This document shows positions 1 to 9,100 of a stretch of 21,940 bases of DNA, piece after piece. The stretch comes from a virus, in IMG/VR virus record IMGVR_UViG_3300043099_000007, positions 1-21,940 of that record. One strand, 5' to 3'. Position 1 is the stretch's first letter. Every line of letters starts with the position of its first letter. The position numbers and the translations under genes were made by a program. The notes beneath the pieces are model-generated. The model saw only the letters and a program-made list of their open reading frames with translations, was not told the origin of the DNA and ran no database searches.

Positions 1-720
1 TTTGGCTTGGTTACCGTACTCTCCGGTTAGTTTTCCTGTCTGTGAAACAACAGGTGTTGCTTTGCCATTGACAACCTCATACAAGGTATCGCCAACAGCT
101 TGCAGTCTTGGTGGAGCAGCAACCAATGGAGTTGCTCGACCACCAGCAACAGAGTAAAGAGCGCCACCAGCCTCTCTAATCTCAGGTTTCGGGCCAGCAG
201 CAAGCTCTTGCTGTTTGGTCAATCCTTCAACCAGATCCTTAAAGTCTTTCGGACTCAGGAATGACCTAGCAAGGTTCAACGCTTGCTGATTCAACACAGG
301 ACGATTTAGCGTTCCAGCCTCGGCAGACTGGATCAGCGCAGCCAACGGATCAGCAGCCTGTGCGCCAGTAGTTAGTGCTTGCTGACGCTCAGTCGTCATC
401 AACTGCGGCATGATGCCTTGCAAGGCTCTCTGCTGCTGCTGCAACCTCTGCTGTTCAGCCAGCTTCAGCGCCATCTGCTGACCTTGGATCTGCTCCGACA
501 GCGCACCTCGATATGCCTGTTGGCCAGCCTGGAGTCCAGCACCGATAGCCTGACCGATGTTGGTTCGCTGTCGACTAGGCCCACCGGCTTGCAACAGACC
601 AGCAGCAAGACCTAGCAGACCCTGCTGTCGAGCCTGTTGAAGTGCAATCTGCGACTCATCTCCGAGCAACCCAGAGACATACTGAGGTTGCGGAAACAGT
701 CGATCAAGGATTCCATCCAT
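1..720 (-). CDS. Ala/Gln-rich phage protein, probable internal virion protein (C-terminus missing)
   Basis: The frame is open from ATG codons at 723 and 720 to the window edge, about 240 codons with no stop, so the 3' end is missing. The upstream strand reads TGAGGTGA immediately before ATGATGG. The second ATG (720) has the better SD spacing, so I chose it; 723 is possible. The product is rich in Ala, Gln, Leu and Gly. Residues about 20-70 hold Gly/Ala-rich helices (GLLGLAAGLLQAGG), followed by a Gln-rich probable coiled coil (about 80-105). Residues about 185-235 contain two similar short units of the type ALYSVAGGRATPLV and TLYEVVNGKATPVV, which suggest small beta repeats. I recognise no enzyme domain. 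Composition and position as the last gene after the tail module fit a phage internal or ejected virion protein, but that role is inferred. Confidence 0.75.
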   Translation of the reverse strand, partial: MDGILDRLFPQPQYVSGLLGDESQIALQQARQQGLLGLAAGLLQAGGPSRQRTNIGQAIGAGLQAGQQAYRGALSEQIQGQQMALKLAEQQRLQQQQRALQGIMPQLMTTERQQALTTGAQAADPLAALIQSAEAGTLNRPVLNQQALNLARSFLSPKDFKDLVEGLTKQQELAAGPKPEIREAGGALYSVAGGRATPLVAAPPRLQAVGDTLYEVVNGKATPVVSQTGKLTGEYGNQAK

Positions 721-728
721 CATTCACC

Positions 729-1262
729 TCACAGCAGAGACAGTCTGCGCGATTCAATCGGCTCTAGGTCTTGCAGGAATGGCACAGGAGGCAATCCAAA
801 CCTGCTTTGCATGGTCATCATCCTGCGATCCATCGGGATAGTGTCAAACATTCCAGCATCGATAGCGCGGATCTGATCGAGTGTGATCGGAACCTGCTGA
901 CCAGGACGCAGCGGCATCGCCTGTGCCACAGGAGCTTTAGGCTGCATGGCTCCAGCCAACTGAGCGCCAGCCATGAGGCTTGCAGGAGTCGTTGCTTTTG
1001 ACATGAATCCAGCCAGAGGTGACGCAGGAGCAGCAGCTAATTGAGTCTCTAGCGCCATACCAGGGATAAAAGTTCCTCCAGCAGCAGCACCAGTACCTGC
1101 GGCTCCAGCACCAGCAGCAGTGCCGCCCATGAGAGCAGGAGCAACAGTACCACCACCGAAACCAAGAGTCGCTCCAATGAGCGCGCCCTTGACCGGATCT
1201 TTCTTATTAGTGGCAGCACCAGCGACAGCCCCGATAGCGGCAAGAGTTACGGGATCGGCCAT
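729..1262 (-). CDS. Gly/Ala-rich virion-type protein with glycine-zipper segment
   Basis: 177 residues from ATG 1262. The SD GAGG overlaps the TAA stop of the gene before it (1265-1267). The first 60 residues are strongly Ala/Gly-rich with a glycine-zipper pattern (GALIGATLGFGGG) after a short polar stretch (TNKKDP). This kind of segment can insert in or cross membranes. The C-terminal third is soluble in character, with PITLDQIRAID and a Met/Arg-rich stretch (about residues 128-155). No catalytic motif is visible. Neighbours on both sides are Ala/Gln-rich proteins of the same style. Together they resemble the internal or DNA-ejection protein cluster that follows the tail genes in podophages. 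Function is inferred from composition and context only. Confidence 0.75.
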   Translation of the reverse strand: MADPVTLAAIGAVAGAATNKKDPVKGALIGATLGFGGGTVAPALMGGTAAGAGAAGTGAAAGGTFIPGMALETQLAAAPASPLAGFMSKATTPASLMAGAQLAGAMQPKAPVAQAMPLRPGQQVPITLDQIRAIDAGMFDTIPMDRRMMTMQSRFGLPPVPFLQDLEPIESRRLSLL

Positions 1263-1264
1263 GA

Positions 1265-2389
1265 TTACCTCGCAGGAGCCTGTTGCGGTTGATTGAATGC
1301 AGACACCAACGCAGCACCACCAAGCAAACTGGCAGCAGGGTTAGTGTAAGACGGTGCAGCCTGTTGAGCACCTTGCGGAAACCCTGACAGAAATGCGCTG
1401 TATTGCGACAGAGCACGATACGGAGCTTCCTGCTGGAAGTTGTATCGATTGATAGCGTCTTGCAGAACCTGACGCTGATACTGCTCTTGCAACTGACCGG
1501 CTTGCAAGAGCTTCTGAGCACCAGCGTAATCCTGTTCAGCCAGAGCAGGAGCAAGTTGCGAGGCTTGCAGTTGAACACCAGCAGCACCCTGAGCAGCACC
1601 GGCAAGTCCCTGAGCAGCCTGGAGTTGAGCAGACAGCATCTGTGCTTGCGTCTGACCCAAACCACCAGCAGCAGACAACTGAGTCGCCAGTTGTTGCTGT
1701 GCAGCCTGTTGTTGACGCGCTAGAGCCTGTTCTTGGAGTTGACGTTCCATCTGGTAGCCTTGGAACCCAAGACGCTCACCCAGACCAGCCAATCCCTCTG
1801 CAAGTCTGCCAGCAGCACCTTCCTGCAATCCAGCAAATGCACCAGATCCAAGGCGACCAGCACGAGATGCTGCGCTCAGATTTTGCTGAACTTGTTGCTG
1901 GAACTGCTCAGTTATAGGACGAGCCAGCGATTGGAAAGCGCCCTGTAGGAACGGGTTTGCTCCGAGATACGCACCGCCAGCAGTAGCCTGAGTCCCGGCA
2001 GCAGCAGGATTGAATCCAGCGCCACCATAAATGTCGCCATACATTGCCGCCGCAGGATTGTACCCAGCAGCACCGTAGACATTCTGGAACATACCAGCAC
2101 CGGGTGACTGGAAACCAGTCAAACTCTGTGCTGCCTGTTGAGCTTGCTGAACTAGCGGAGATCCTGCCTGTGCGCGTTCAGCAGCAGACTGGATAGCCTG
2201 TTCAGTAAATCCAGAAGGCCCGACATAGGTTTGCCCAGGAAAAAACTGCGGGACAAATGCACCAGGGATCTGTCCGGTCTGGAACAGACTCTGAGCGCCA
2301 CTCAGACCCTGCTCAACAAACGGAACAAGTCTAGGATCAATCCTAGTTTCGGTTACTTCCGGTCTGCTTCTGCTTCCACCGAATGGCAT
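1265..2389 (-). CDS. Ala/Gln/Gly-rich probable internal virion protein
   Basis: 374 residues from ATG 2389, preceded by GAGGGGAAG at good spacing; the frame also extends to a TTG at 2404, which I reject because the SD fits 2389. The start lies one base after the upstream TAA. The N-terminus (MPFGGSRSRPEVTETRIDPR) is polar. A middle region holds short Tyr/Gly/Asn repeats of the type YGAAGYNPAAA and YGGAGFNPAAA. From about residue 150 to 320 it is a long Gln/Ala/Leu-rich helical region with strong coiled-coil character. The C-terminus is Pro/Gln/Ala-rich. This low-complexity profile is common for phage internal virion proteins that sit in the capsid and leave with the DNA. I do not recognise a named family, and the role is an inference from composition and position after the tail genes. 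Confidence 0.8.
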   Translation of the reverse strand: MPFGGSRSRPEVTETRIDPRLVPFVEQGLSGAQSLFQTGQIPGAFVPQFFPGQTYVGPSGFTEQAIQSAAERAQAGSPLVQQAQQAAQSLTGFQSPGAGMFQNVYGAAGYNPAAAMYGDIYGGAGFNPAAAGTQATAGGAYLGANPFLQGAFQSLARPITEQFQQQVQQNLSAASRAGRLGSGAFAGLQEGAAGRLAEGLAGLGERLGFQGYQMERQLQEQALARQQQAAQQQLATQLSAAGGLGQTQAQMLSAQLQAAQGLAGAAQGAAGVQLQASQLAPALAEQDYAGAQKLLQAGQLQEQYQRQVLQDAINRYNFQQEAPYRALSQYSAFLSGFPQGAQQAAPSYTNPAASLLGGAALVSAFNQPQQAPAR

Positions 2390-2390
2390 T

Positions 2391-2888
2391 TTACTTCCCC
2401 TCAATCCATTTGATCGGCTTGTCGTGCTGAGTAAAAAACTTCCACATATCTAGGCTTACTGCTCTTGCAGCAGGATAACCCTTTTTCAGCATGACAATCA
2501 TGGGACACATCTGCAATGCAACAAGCCTTAGAGTCAAAGCGTATGCCCTGTCCTCTTTGCCGCCTCTTTCAAGCTCCACAGAATCATGGTAGGCATTGAT
2601 TGATTGAACAATCAACGGCATCAGAAATGATCTGTGCTTGTTGAAAAACTCATTGCAAGGAAATGTAACAAGAGCATTCCAGAAAACCGCATCGATCTCC
2701 TGTCGGGACGGTTCCTTGTCTTTGTCGATCAAGTCATCCCAAAGCTCTGCAATGCTGCTGAACGCTACTACAAAGTCAACAGCACTATGGTCACCGTCAA
2801 ACCACTCTAATAGCTTGGCATCACGAATAGCCCTCCACTCTTGGCTATCGTGTGACTTCTGCGACCCATTTTGTAGGCTTGAATCCAT
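2391..2888 (-). CDS. Phage protein of unknown function
   Basis: 165 residues from ATG 2888, with CGGAG five bases upstream. The frame extends to a GTG at 2951, but that has no good SD and would lengthen the overlap with the upstream gene. Even with the chosen start it overlaps the GNAT-like gene by 44 bases in another frame. The product is a compact, Trp- and charge-rich soluble protein (EWRAIRDAKLLEWFDGDHSAVDF, split here: EWRAIRDAK then LLEWFDGDHSA). It has a predicted helical body, includes NEFFNKHRSFLMPLIVQSIN, and ends near KWIEGK. There is no signal peptide, membrane segment or recognisable catalytic motif. Homologues of this type are, as far as I recall, found as unnamed proteins in tail or ejection gene clusters of environmental phages. 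Function unknown. Confidence 0.75.
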   Translation of the reverse strand: MDSSLQNGSQKSHDSQEWRAIRDAKLLEWFDGDHSAVDFVVAFSSIAELWDDLIDKDKEPSRQEIDAVFWNALVTFPCNEFFNKHRSFLMPLIVQSINAYHDSVELERGGKEDRAYALTLRLVALQMCPMIVMLKKGYPAARAVSLDMWKFFTQHDKPIKWIEGK

Positions 2889-3246
2889 AACGCTCCGCAA
2901 TCTTTCGCCACCCAGGACGACTGCTGTCGAATGAGATTTTACGCGCTCCACCCGCTAGCGCAATCTCATGGGCATGACGGAAACCATCTTCCATCAGAAA
3001 CTTGCCCCAACCAGCCCAGATATGCAGAGTGTCACCCATCGGTTGCAAAACTCCAAACCCGACAGGATTTCCGTCCTCCACCATCAACCAGAGCATTGAC
3101 CGTCCTTCAAAACAGTCAACGTAAATGTCCTCTGGTATCCACTGATCCCTGCTTGCCCTCTTAACCTCCAGCAGTCCAGGTCTTACAAATTCCCACACTT
3201 CCCGCAGTCTATGCGGCTCTACAAACACTCTAACCGAGGACGACAT
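2845..3246 (-). CDS. GNAT-like acetyltransferase-fold protein
   Basis: 133 residues from ATG 3246. The frame continues upstream to a TTG at 3279; no strong SD precedes either start, so the N-terminus is uncertain by 11 residues. The order of elements fits a minimal GNAT fold: an N-terminal helix pair with residues PHRLREVWEFVRPGL; a strand pair containing LWLMVEDGNPVGFGVLQP (about 52-69), resembling GNAT beta3-beta4; a helix after GKFLMEDGFRHAHEIALAGG; the strand ARKISFD; and a C-terminal end RPGWRKIAERYGFKPTKW (110-127), typical of GNAT motif B. The classic Q/RxxGxG/A acetyl-CoA loop is not obvious, so activity is uncertain. It overlaps the preceding structural gene by 17 bases and the following gene by 44. 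In phages such proteins may modify virion or host proteins, or may be non-enzymatic structural parts. Confidence 0.65.
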   Translation of the reverse strand: MSSSVRVFVEPHRLREVWEFVRPGLLEVKRASRDQWIPEDIYVDCFEGRSMLWLMVEDGNPVGFGVLQPMGDTLHIWAGWGKFLMEDGFRHAHEIALAGGARKISFDSSRPGWRKIAERYGFKPTKWVAEVTR

Positions 3247-4009
3247 AGCGATACGTCTTATCCGCAGTCGAGTTCGCAAAATGACTGATCGTTGCCTGAC
3301 CGTATCCTATGGATGACGCATACACATCAGATGTGGATGACTCGTCGACCTTGTTGGCAGTCACAATGACACTCGGTGTCGCTGGTCTTGTCGGAGTGGT
3401 CTGCGCTGCAAGATGCTCAATCACCACCAAAGTGCTTGTCGTCGCCCACATGACCTGGATGTAGTCGTTGGCAACAACTTCCACATAAAAGTTCAGAGAC
3501 GCAATCAGGTGACCGTCTGTGCCGCCATGACTGTTTGGAACCGAAAACTTGGAGTTGCTGTTTGCAATGTCAGTACCGTTCTTCCTGAACCAAACATCCA
3601 CATCCTGGATCTGTACATCATCGTTTGCAAACTGAATCGAAAACTGAATGTTGTAGACACCAGCAGTCTCAAACGTGATCCTGGAGTTGCTGACAACACT
3701 GATGCCTTTGGAAAAGTCAGTCGTGTTGTAGGTGACAGCATATGCCGTTGTCGTGTTGGCAGCAGCCTGATCTGTTGAGTCAGAAAACGATCCAAACGGA
3801 ACAGGATCAGCCATCGCCGCAGCAGACGATGGCATCAGCAGAATCAAGCTCTCAGGACTGATCCGAGCGTCATACAACGTCGTAGACGTAGCATCACCAG
3901 TCGCCAGAGTGACATAGCCGAGACTGTTGATCTTGCCATCCAGCACACGATTGACAATCTCAGCAACCTCTCGCTGACTACCACCCTGCTGAGGCAACCT
4001 GCGAAACAT
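3230..4009 (-). CDS. Phage structural protein with C-terminal jelly-roll-like region
   Basis: 259 residues from ATG 4009, which shares one base with the upstream TGA (TGATG), indicating coupled translation. The N-terminus (FRRLPQQGGSQREVAEIVNR) is a helical head typical of small podophage tail-associated proteins. Residues about 28-65 form a short beta region (YVTLATGDATSTTLYDARI...LILLMP). The C-terminal part, about residues 90-190, has the features of a C1q/TNF-like jelly roll seen in phage fibres: SNSRITFETAGVYNIQFS, then DVDVWFRKNGTDIANSNSKF, then LNFYVEVVANDYIQVMW. It follows the gp10-like gene, so it is probably a tail- or collar-associated protein carrying a receptor- or sugar-binding domain. 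The exact role is inferred. Confidence 0.75.
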   Translation of the reverse strand: MFRRLPQQGGSQREVAEIVNRVLDGKINSLGYVTLATGDATSTTLYDARISPESLILLMPSSAAAMADPVPFGSFSDSTDQAAANTTTAYAVTYNTTDFSKGISVVSNSRITFETAGVYNIQFSIQFANDDVQIQDVDVWFRKNGTDIANSNSKFSVPNSHGGTDGHLIASLNFYVEVVANDYIQVMWATTSTLVVIEHLAAQTTPTRPATPSVIVTANKVDESSTSDVYASSIGYGQATISHFANSTADKTYRYVVLG

Positions 4010-5430
4010 CAGCGACCACCAACAGGAACAATGTCCACATCAATCCCAACAGCAGTGTCGTAGTTCCCTGTCGGGGTGATACTCAGACGATGGTAGTTTC
4101 CTCGAGATCGTAGACTCACCCGGTTCTCGCTATCAGCAGCAACCGCTGTAGAGTAGCTTATAGCCCCGTCCAAGCGTTTTCTGCTTGCGACTGATACCGT
4201 AGCACTACCGTTGTCAATCTGTGGCCTAGCAAGCCTTATAAGCGTTTCCTGGCCTTCTACGGTGATGTCACCTGTGTTGATCGTTCCAGTCAGATCAGAT
4301 CCAGCAAAGGTCACAATCCTGGCCCCGGATACACCACCCAGGATCAGTTTGCCACCAGTCCACAGGCGCGAATCCAGAGAGGCTGGCAGCGCATCCAGAC
4401 TAGCTGAGATATTGTCCAACTGCTCCAAAGTAGTAGACGCAGTGGCAATGCTGGAGATGTAGTCCGCACCAGAGTCACCGTGTGACCAACGATCTGTTGA
4501 CCAGTTGTAGATCAGGAGCTTCTGGACGTTGAAAATGTCCCGGAAGCACCACAGAACCAGTTTGTTGACCGGATCTACAGCAGCACTCATCTTGCTGAAC
4601 TGAGATGGATCTGCGTTAGCGTAAAACCACCTATCAACCCTCTCTGCTCCGATAGGCTTGACCTGCTGACCATCGGTCATAAAGAACCCGTCATCGCTCA
4701 GGAAGAACGTCATCGGGCCATATTGAGCAATCGACCGAGACTCGTAACAGCCTACGTTTCGAGCAATGTTGTCGAACTGGAAGAACAACGGTGCGCCGAT
4801 GTAGGTCATGCGATACAGACCACGTTCCATCAGCACGACACCAAACTCACCTCCGGTGATACCGCGAATCTCACCACCGTCAGGAATGTCCTGCGTGTCG
4901 GATTGGCTGGCAGCACCAGGAGTCCAGTCGGTTTCATCATTTATGTCCGACCAGAGTACACGGTTAGGATAAGTTGCGGTTTTGCCAGCGACAACAAAGT
5001 CCCGCACAACGGTCACAAACGATGCAGTAGGAGCAGCAGCAGCAAGGTCAGCAAACCTTGTGCTGGATGCCATGTTCCATGCTTGGAGTTTGTCAACACC
5101 GTTGGACGCAATCACCTGAGATCCAAACTGAGTGAACTGCCAAAAGTCAGTTGTGGAGTAAGCAGTCGGAGTCCTGGAAACATCATCCAGATCAGCGTCA
5201 GCAGGATCGAACTTGAACAGTTTGCCAGCACCAGCAGCAAACAGCGTGGTAGCGCCAGCCCATCGGCCAGGAAACACCGTCAGCAGATTCTCACTAGCAG
5301 CATCAGACAGGTTAGCTGTTCCATTCAGCGATCCATACCCTGATGCTGTAGGAAGCACATTCTTGGCCTCTGTCAGGTTTCCTGCAACACCAGGACGGTC
5401 AGGCGTCCATTGACCAAACACCACTCTCAT
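4009..5430 (-). CDS. P22 gp10-like tail hub / packaged-DNA stabilisation protein
   Basis: 473 residues from ATG 5430. This start forms an ATGA overlap with the previous stop; a TTG four codons upstream is less likely. The protein is beta-rich with repeated short strands and Trp/Phe-containing turns, consistent with a propeller-like fold. Recognisable stretches are the N-terminal RPGVAGNLTEAKNVLPTASG (14-33 if Met5430 is 1, about), FTQFGSQVIASNGVDKLQ, NRVLWSDINDETDWTPG, ERGLYRMTYIGAPLFFQFD and GPMTFFLSDDGFFMTDG. These resemble the gp10 family of tail proteins that closes the portal-adaptor channel in P22-like phages. The position downstream of the adaptor gene supports this. It likely acts in the short tail. 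Family assignment is from memory of sequence style, not from a search. Confidence 0.7.
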   Translation of the reverse strand: MRVVFGQWTPDRPGVAGNLTEAKNVLPTASGYGSLNGTANLSDAASENLLTVFPGRWAGATTLFAAGAGKLFKFDPADADLDDVSRTPTAYSTTDFWQFTQFGSQVIASNGVDKLQAWNMASSTRFADLAAAAPTASFVTVVRDFVVAGKTATYPNRVLWSDINDETDWTPGAASQSDTQDIPDGGEIRGITGGEFGVVLMERGLYRMTYIGAPLFFQFDNIARNVGCYESRSIAQYGPMTFFLSDDGFFMTDGQQVKPIGAERVDRWFYANADPSQFSKMSAAVDPVNKLVLWCFRDIFNVQKLLIYNWSTDRWSHGDSGADYISSIATASTTLEQLDNISASLDALPASLDSRLWTGGKLILGGVSGARIVTFAGSDLTGTINTGDITVEGQETLIRLARPQIDNGSATVSVASRKRLDGAISYSTAVAADSENRVSLRSRGNYHRLSITPTGNYDTAVGIDVDIVPVGGR

Positions 5431-6131
5431 TGTGTCGTCCAAGTATTCGATCCGGTTGCCTTTGGCGTCCAGACATCAGAGCCAGGAACAACATCCGTCC
5501 ACACATTAGCCTCATCATCAGGGTTGCTCCACACACCAGTGAGTGTAACAGTCCCGACAGAAGTTGTCGCTTGCAAACCAGTGACATATAGATAATTGTT
5601 GCTCTCTAAAGTGATCGTCCCTAGAACAGTCGTCCCTTGAACACCAGTAACAGGAACAACAACTAGAACAGTAACCGTACCAATTTGACCTGTTGCCGAT
5701 ACACCAGTCAGAGCAACAACCGCATCAGCAGTTACAACTACAGAACCAACAAGTCCAGATGCTGATACACCTGTTAAATCAACAAAAACGTTGATCGCAA
5801 CAACAACAGAACCGACATCACCGTTAGCAGACACCCCAGTAACTGACGCTACTGCTTCAGCAGCGACAGTCACAAACCCAACTTGACCAGTAGCCTCTAG
5901 CCCCGTAACAAGAACATCGGCTCCTGCTACGATAGCAACAACACCGACTTGTCCGGTGGCTTCTATGCCTGTGACGGATACATCCGCACCTGCGGCAACC
6001 GCTACCGTCCCAACAGATCCGGTGGCAGACACGCCCGTGACATTGACAGTAACACCACCACCGGGAGAAGCCTCAAACAGCCAGCCGAGACTGCCGTTGT
6101 TGGTGGAATTAGTGCCAGCGTACCAAGTCAT
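5427..6131 (-). CDS. Tail-associated protein of tandem ~22-residue beta repeats
   Basis: 234 residues from ATG 6131, in an ATGA overlap with the fibre gene stop. A short N-terminal cap (MTWYAGTNSTNNGSLGWLF) precedes eight tandem units. Each has a (V/L)TG followed by three residues, then (T/N/S)G-x-(V/I)G-x-V-x-V. The TG-containing triplets start at residues 31, 53, 75, 97, 119, 141, 161 and 183, so the period is 22 except for one 20-residue unit. The regular hydrophobic/Gly pattern suggests a beta-helix or beta-solenoid shaft. The C-terminal tail is Trp-rich (NVWTDVVPG, DVWTPKA, NTWTTQ), a kind of ending often seen on phage tail proteins. It lies between the large fibre gene and the gp10-like gene, so it is probably part of the fibre or spike complex. 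No enzymatic motif is present. Confidence 0.8.
   Translation of the reverse strand: MTWYAGTNSTNNGSLGWLFEASPGGGVTVNVTGVSATGSVGTVAVAAGADVSVTGIEATGQVGVVAIVAGADVLVTGLEATGQVGFVTVAAEAVASVTGVSANGDVGSVVVAINVFVDLTGVSASGLVGSVVVTADAVVALTGVSATGQIGTVTVLVVVPVTGVQGTTVLGTITLESNNYLYVTGLQATTSVGTVTLTGVWSNPDDEANVWTDVVPGSDVWTPKATGSNTWTTQ
5540..6041 (-). repeat. Eight tandem ~66-bp coding repeats (22-residue VTG units)
   Basis: At protein level the unit is (V/L)TGxxATGxVGxVxV plus a variable linker. Seven of eight spacings are exactly 22 residues apart except the 141-to-161 step, which is 20. At DNA level the copies are diverged (for example 'acaccagtcagagcaac' and 'acacctgttaaatcaac' at equivalent positions). 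The array is therefore old or under selection for protein shape rather than freshly duplicated. Confidence 0.85.
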
Positions 6132-9100
6132 AGCGGATATGCCCTGACACCAGTGATTGTCAAATAATTTACATCAGCGGCAGTCCCCGATCCAGTAAAA
6201 ACAAGCGTCCCAGGCGAAGCAGCAGATGTACCTTGTACAGTCAGGATGTTTCCTGCTGTACCAGTAGCAGTCCACGATGTAGTGATCCGCTGGGTAGTCG
6301 TGCCGATGTTGATTGTGTTTGCACCAGCAGCGGTGCTGCTAATCGTTTTGAACGTGTTGTTGCTAAAGAGTGTCAAAGTACCAGCACCGCCTTGGTTTAA
6401 CGTGATGTTGGTGTAGGCAACACCACCGCCAACGAAGATCTTAGCCGAAGCAGAGGTCAGAGAGATTGTGCCGGTGCCGGTGACGGTGAGGTTGGTGGAG
6501 GTGGCTGTGTCCCATCCTCCTGTTCCTGCTAAAACCCATGTTCCAGAACCTATGGCAATGGTTCTAGTGTTAGAGTTAGTAGATGAAAAACCGCTTGACG
6601 CGCCAGATAAAGTTACGTTAAACCCATCAGCATCAAAAGTTCCTGCGGTTACTGTAAAAGCAAAGCCTGCGCTTCTGTCGCAAACAAAAGCATCTTGCAA
6701 CGTTACAGAACCTCCTGGGCTATCAATGATAAAACTCTGCGTAAAAGTCTTGCCAGCGCTCGTAATCGTTTGACTGCCTCGGCCAGCAAACGTAAGTGAT
6801 GCAGTGCCACTCAGCGTTGTACCAGTGCCATTGATTAAGTTGCCACAAACTAGGTTTGTGAAGGTTGACGTCATCGCAAGCGTCACCGTATTGCTTGTCC
6901 GAAGGGACATGTCAATCGTGCCAATATTGTATGCTCGGCTAATTGTGATTGTGCTGCCAGATGCTGGATACGTTGCCGCAGGAAAGATGACTGTATCTTG
7001 AGCGAGTGGGAACTGTGTAATATCGGCTGCGCCGCCAGATGTTGCTGACCAGCCGGTAGAAGAGTCCCAGGAATCTGATCCGGTCGAGCGAACATAAACG
7101 GTTTTTGGTGATGGAAATGTAATTCCACTATTGCCTTTTACATCACCTAGTCGAGTCCCAGAGATCGGAGCCGCTGCTCCGGTGACAGTGATGTCTCGGA
7201 AGTCTACGTCAGTCCCAGAGAACGCGGCGACGGTCAGTGTGCGGGTTGTACCAATAATGTCAGATCTAATAAACCGTCTATATGCAGCATTTGTGCCCGC
7301 AGAAAAAGTCAAAGTGCCAGTGATGGTTTGATTTGCGGTAAGCGTTATCTGGTTTAGACCAAGAGCAGTTAAACCAGAAAAAGACAAGTTGTTGAAGCTG
7401 TTTGCACCGTTGATCGTGGTGGCTCCGGCACTGGTCTCGGTAAAGCTGACGTTGTAGAAGGTCTGGTTGTTGCCAGAGAATGTTGGGCCGTTGGCAGAGA
7501 GGTTTATTTGTGAAGTGCCTGCTGTGACAGTTAGATTAGCTCGGTTGGTTTCTGTGGTGCCGAAATTGATTGGCGCAGCACCAGAAAGTTGAGTGGTTCC
7601 TGTACCAAAATCAATTGTTCTGGAATTTCCATTGTTTGAAACTATTTGTGACGCAGTTAAATTGTAAGTTGCAAGGTCAATTGATCCATTGTTAACCGTC
7701 AGCGCTGACGACGATCCCATATCCAACGCACTGCCAAGCGCCCAGGCGCAATCAACACCATTTATCGTTATATCACTCGCCAGCGTCACTGCATTTGTCG
7801 TAAACGTCAATCCCGTCGAGTTGCTTGATAGCGTCATCCCTCCGGTATACGTCCTCGTCAGCCCCGTAGCAGGCAGCGTCACGTTGCCATGTATACCGAC
7901 CATCGCAGTCGTTCCGGCAAGCGTCACGTTACCCGATGCTGGGCCAGCAATCGTGAGCGACTTCATGCGAATCCCGCCAGTTACGGCGTTCACCGTAGCG
8001 GTATAGGCTGTGGCATTAGAGCTTGAGTCGAACACTACGTCGTCGTGGCTGCGGGGTACAGAAGCACCAGAACCCCCACCTGAACCAGTAGACCATCTCG
8101 CGGTGTCTGACCAGTTGCCCGTACCGCCAACCCAGTAGCGTGTGGAGTCTGCGGGTTTAGCGGTGCGGTAGACAGGCGCTCCAGCGGTTCCTGTGCTGTT
8201 GGCTCCAGCATAGAACTCACCGGGGCTTGTGGCTGCGAAGCCAATGCTGCCCATTGCAAGGTAATCAATGCCCGAGGTGCAAGCACCAGCAAGGATGTGG
8301 CTAGTGCCAGTGCCGGTGAGGGTGACTACGTTGCCTGCGCTGCCTGTAACCGTCCACTTGCCAAAAGTCTGAGTTGTGGAGCCAAGAGCAATGGTGTGGG
8401 CTACGGTTTTAGTGCTAGCTAGTTCAGTGAACTGGAAATTATTCTCTAATGTTAATGTTGATGTGCCTGTTGTGCCGCCAATAGTTAATTTGTTATATGA
8501 CGACGCGACAGTTGTTGCCGTAAATGTTCTTGCGGACGAACTTGTATCAGACAGAACAATATTGGCCGTTCCTTTGTAAAAGTTTAAAGTGCCGCCAACA
8601 TTCCACACGGTGCCAGTTCCAGAAAGCGTCCAAGTACCGGAACCCATCTTTACCGTTCCGGGTGTAGTCGATGATGGATTAAATAGAACGAGTCCTGTCG
8701 TCACGTTATAACTAACCGCATCAAACGTTCCAGAATCAAGACGCAAGGTATGAGAGCTGTTTATTGATAACGCATCAGCTAGTTGCACCGTACCATTTAC
8801 AGTACCTAATACAAGTGTTGTACCAAAAGAAACCCCATTACTTGTTATTGTTTGCGTTCCTCTTTTTCTAAAAAAATAGCCGCCCGTAGCAACACTAGAT
8901 GTAACGCCTGTTCCAAATTTCCAATCTCCATATATTTCTGGGCTATTTGTAGAACCGTTTAACGTCATCGCACTTGTTCTTGCACTGGCATCAAACGTGC
9001 CGATGTTCCACGCAGCATTGATCGTGATTGTTCCCGTCACGCTGTTTACTGCTTCATCAAACACCGCCGTGTCTTGTGCGAGCGGGAAGTTGTTTATGTC

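Noticed and set aside
1207-1665. 152-codon minus-strand frame overlapping two Ala/Gln-rich genes
   Set aside because: Arg/Leu/Cys-rich out-of-frame translation of GCN/CAG codons; the in-frame proteins have proper SDs and couplings.
361-2400. CAG/GCA-rich low-complexity stretches as possible satellite repeats
   Set aside because: They come from Ala and Gln codons in real coding frames and show no fixed unit length.
4723-5343. 206-codon plus-strand frame opposite the gp10-like gene
   Set aside because: Antisense shadow; Ser/Arg/Val-rich translation without recognisable structure, and the minus-strand gene is convincing.
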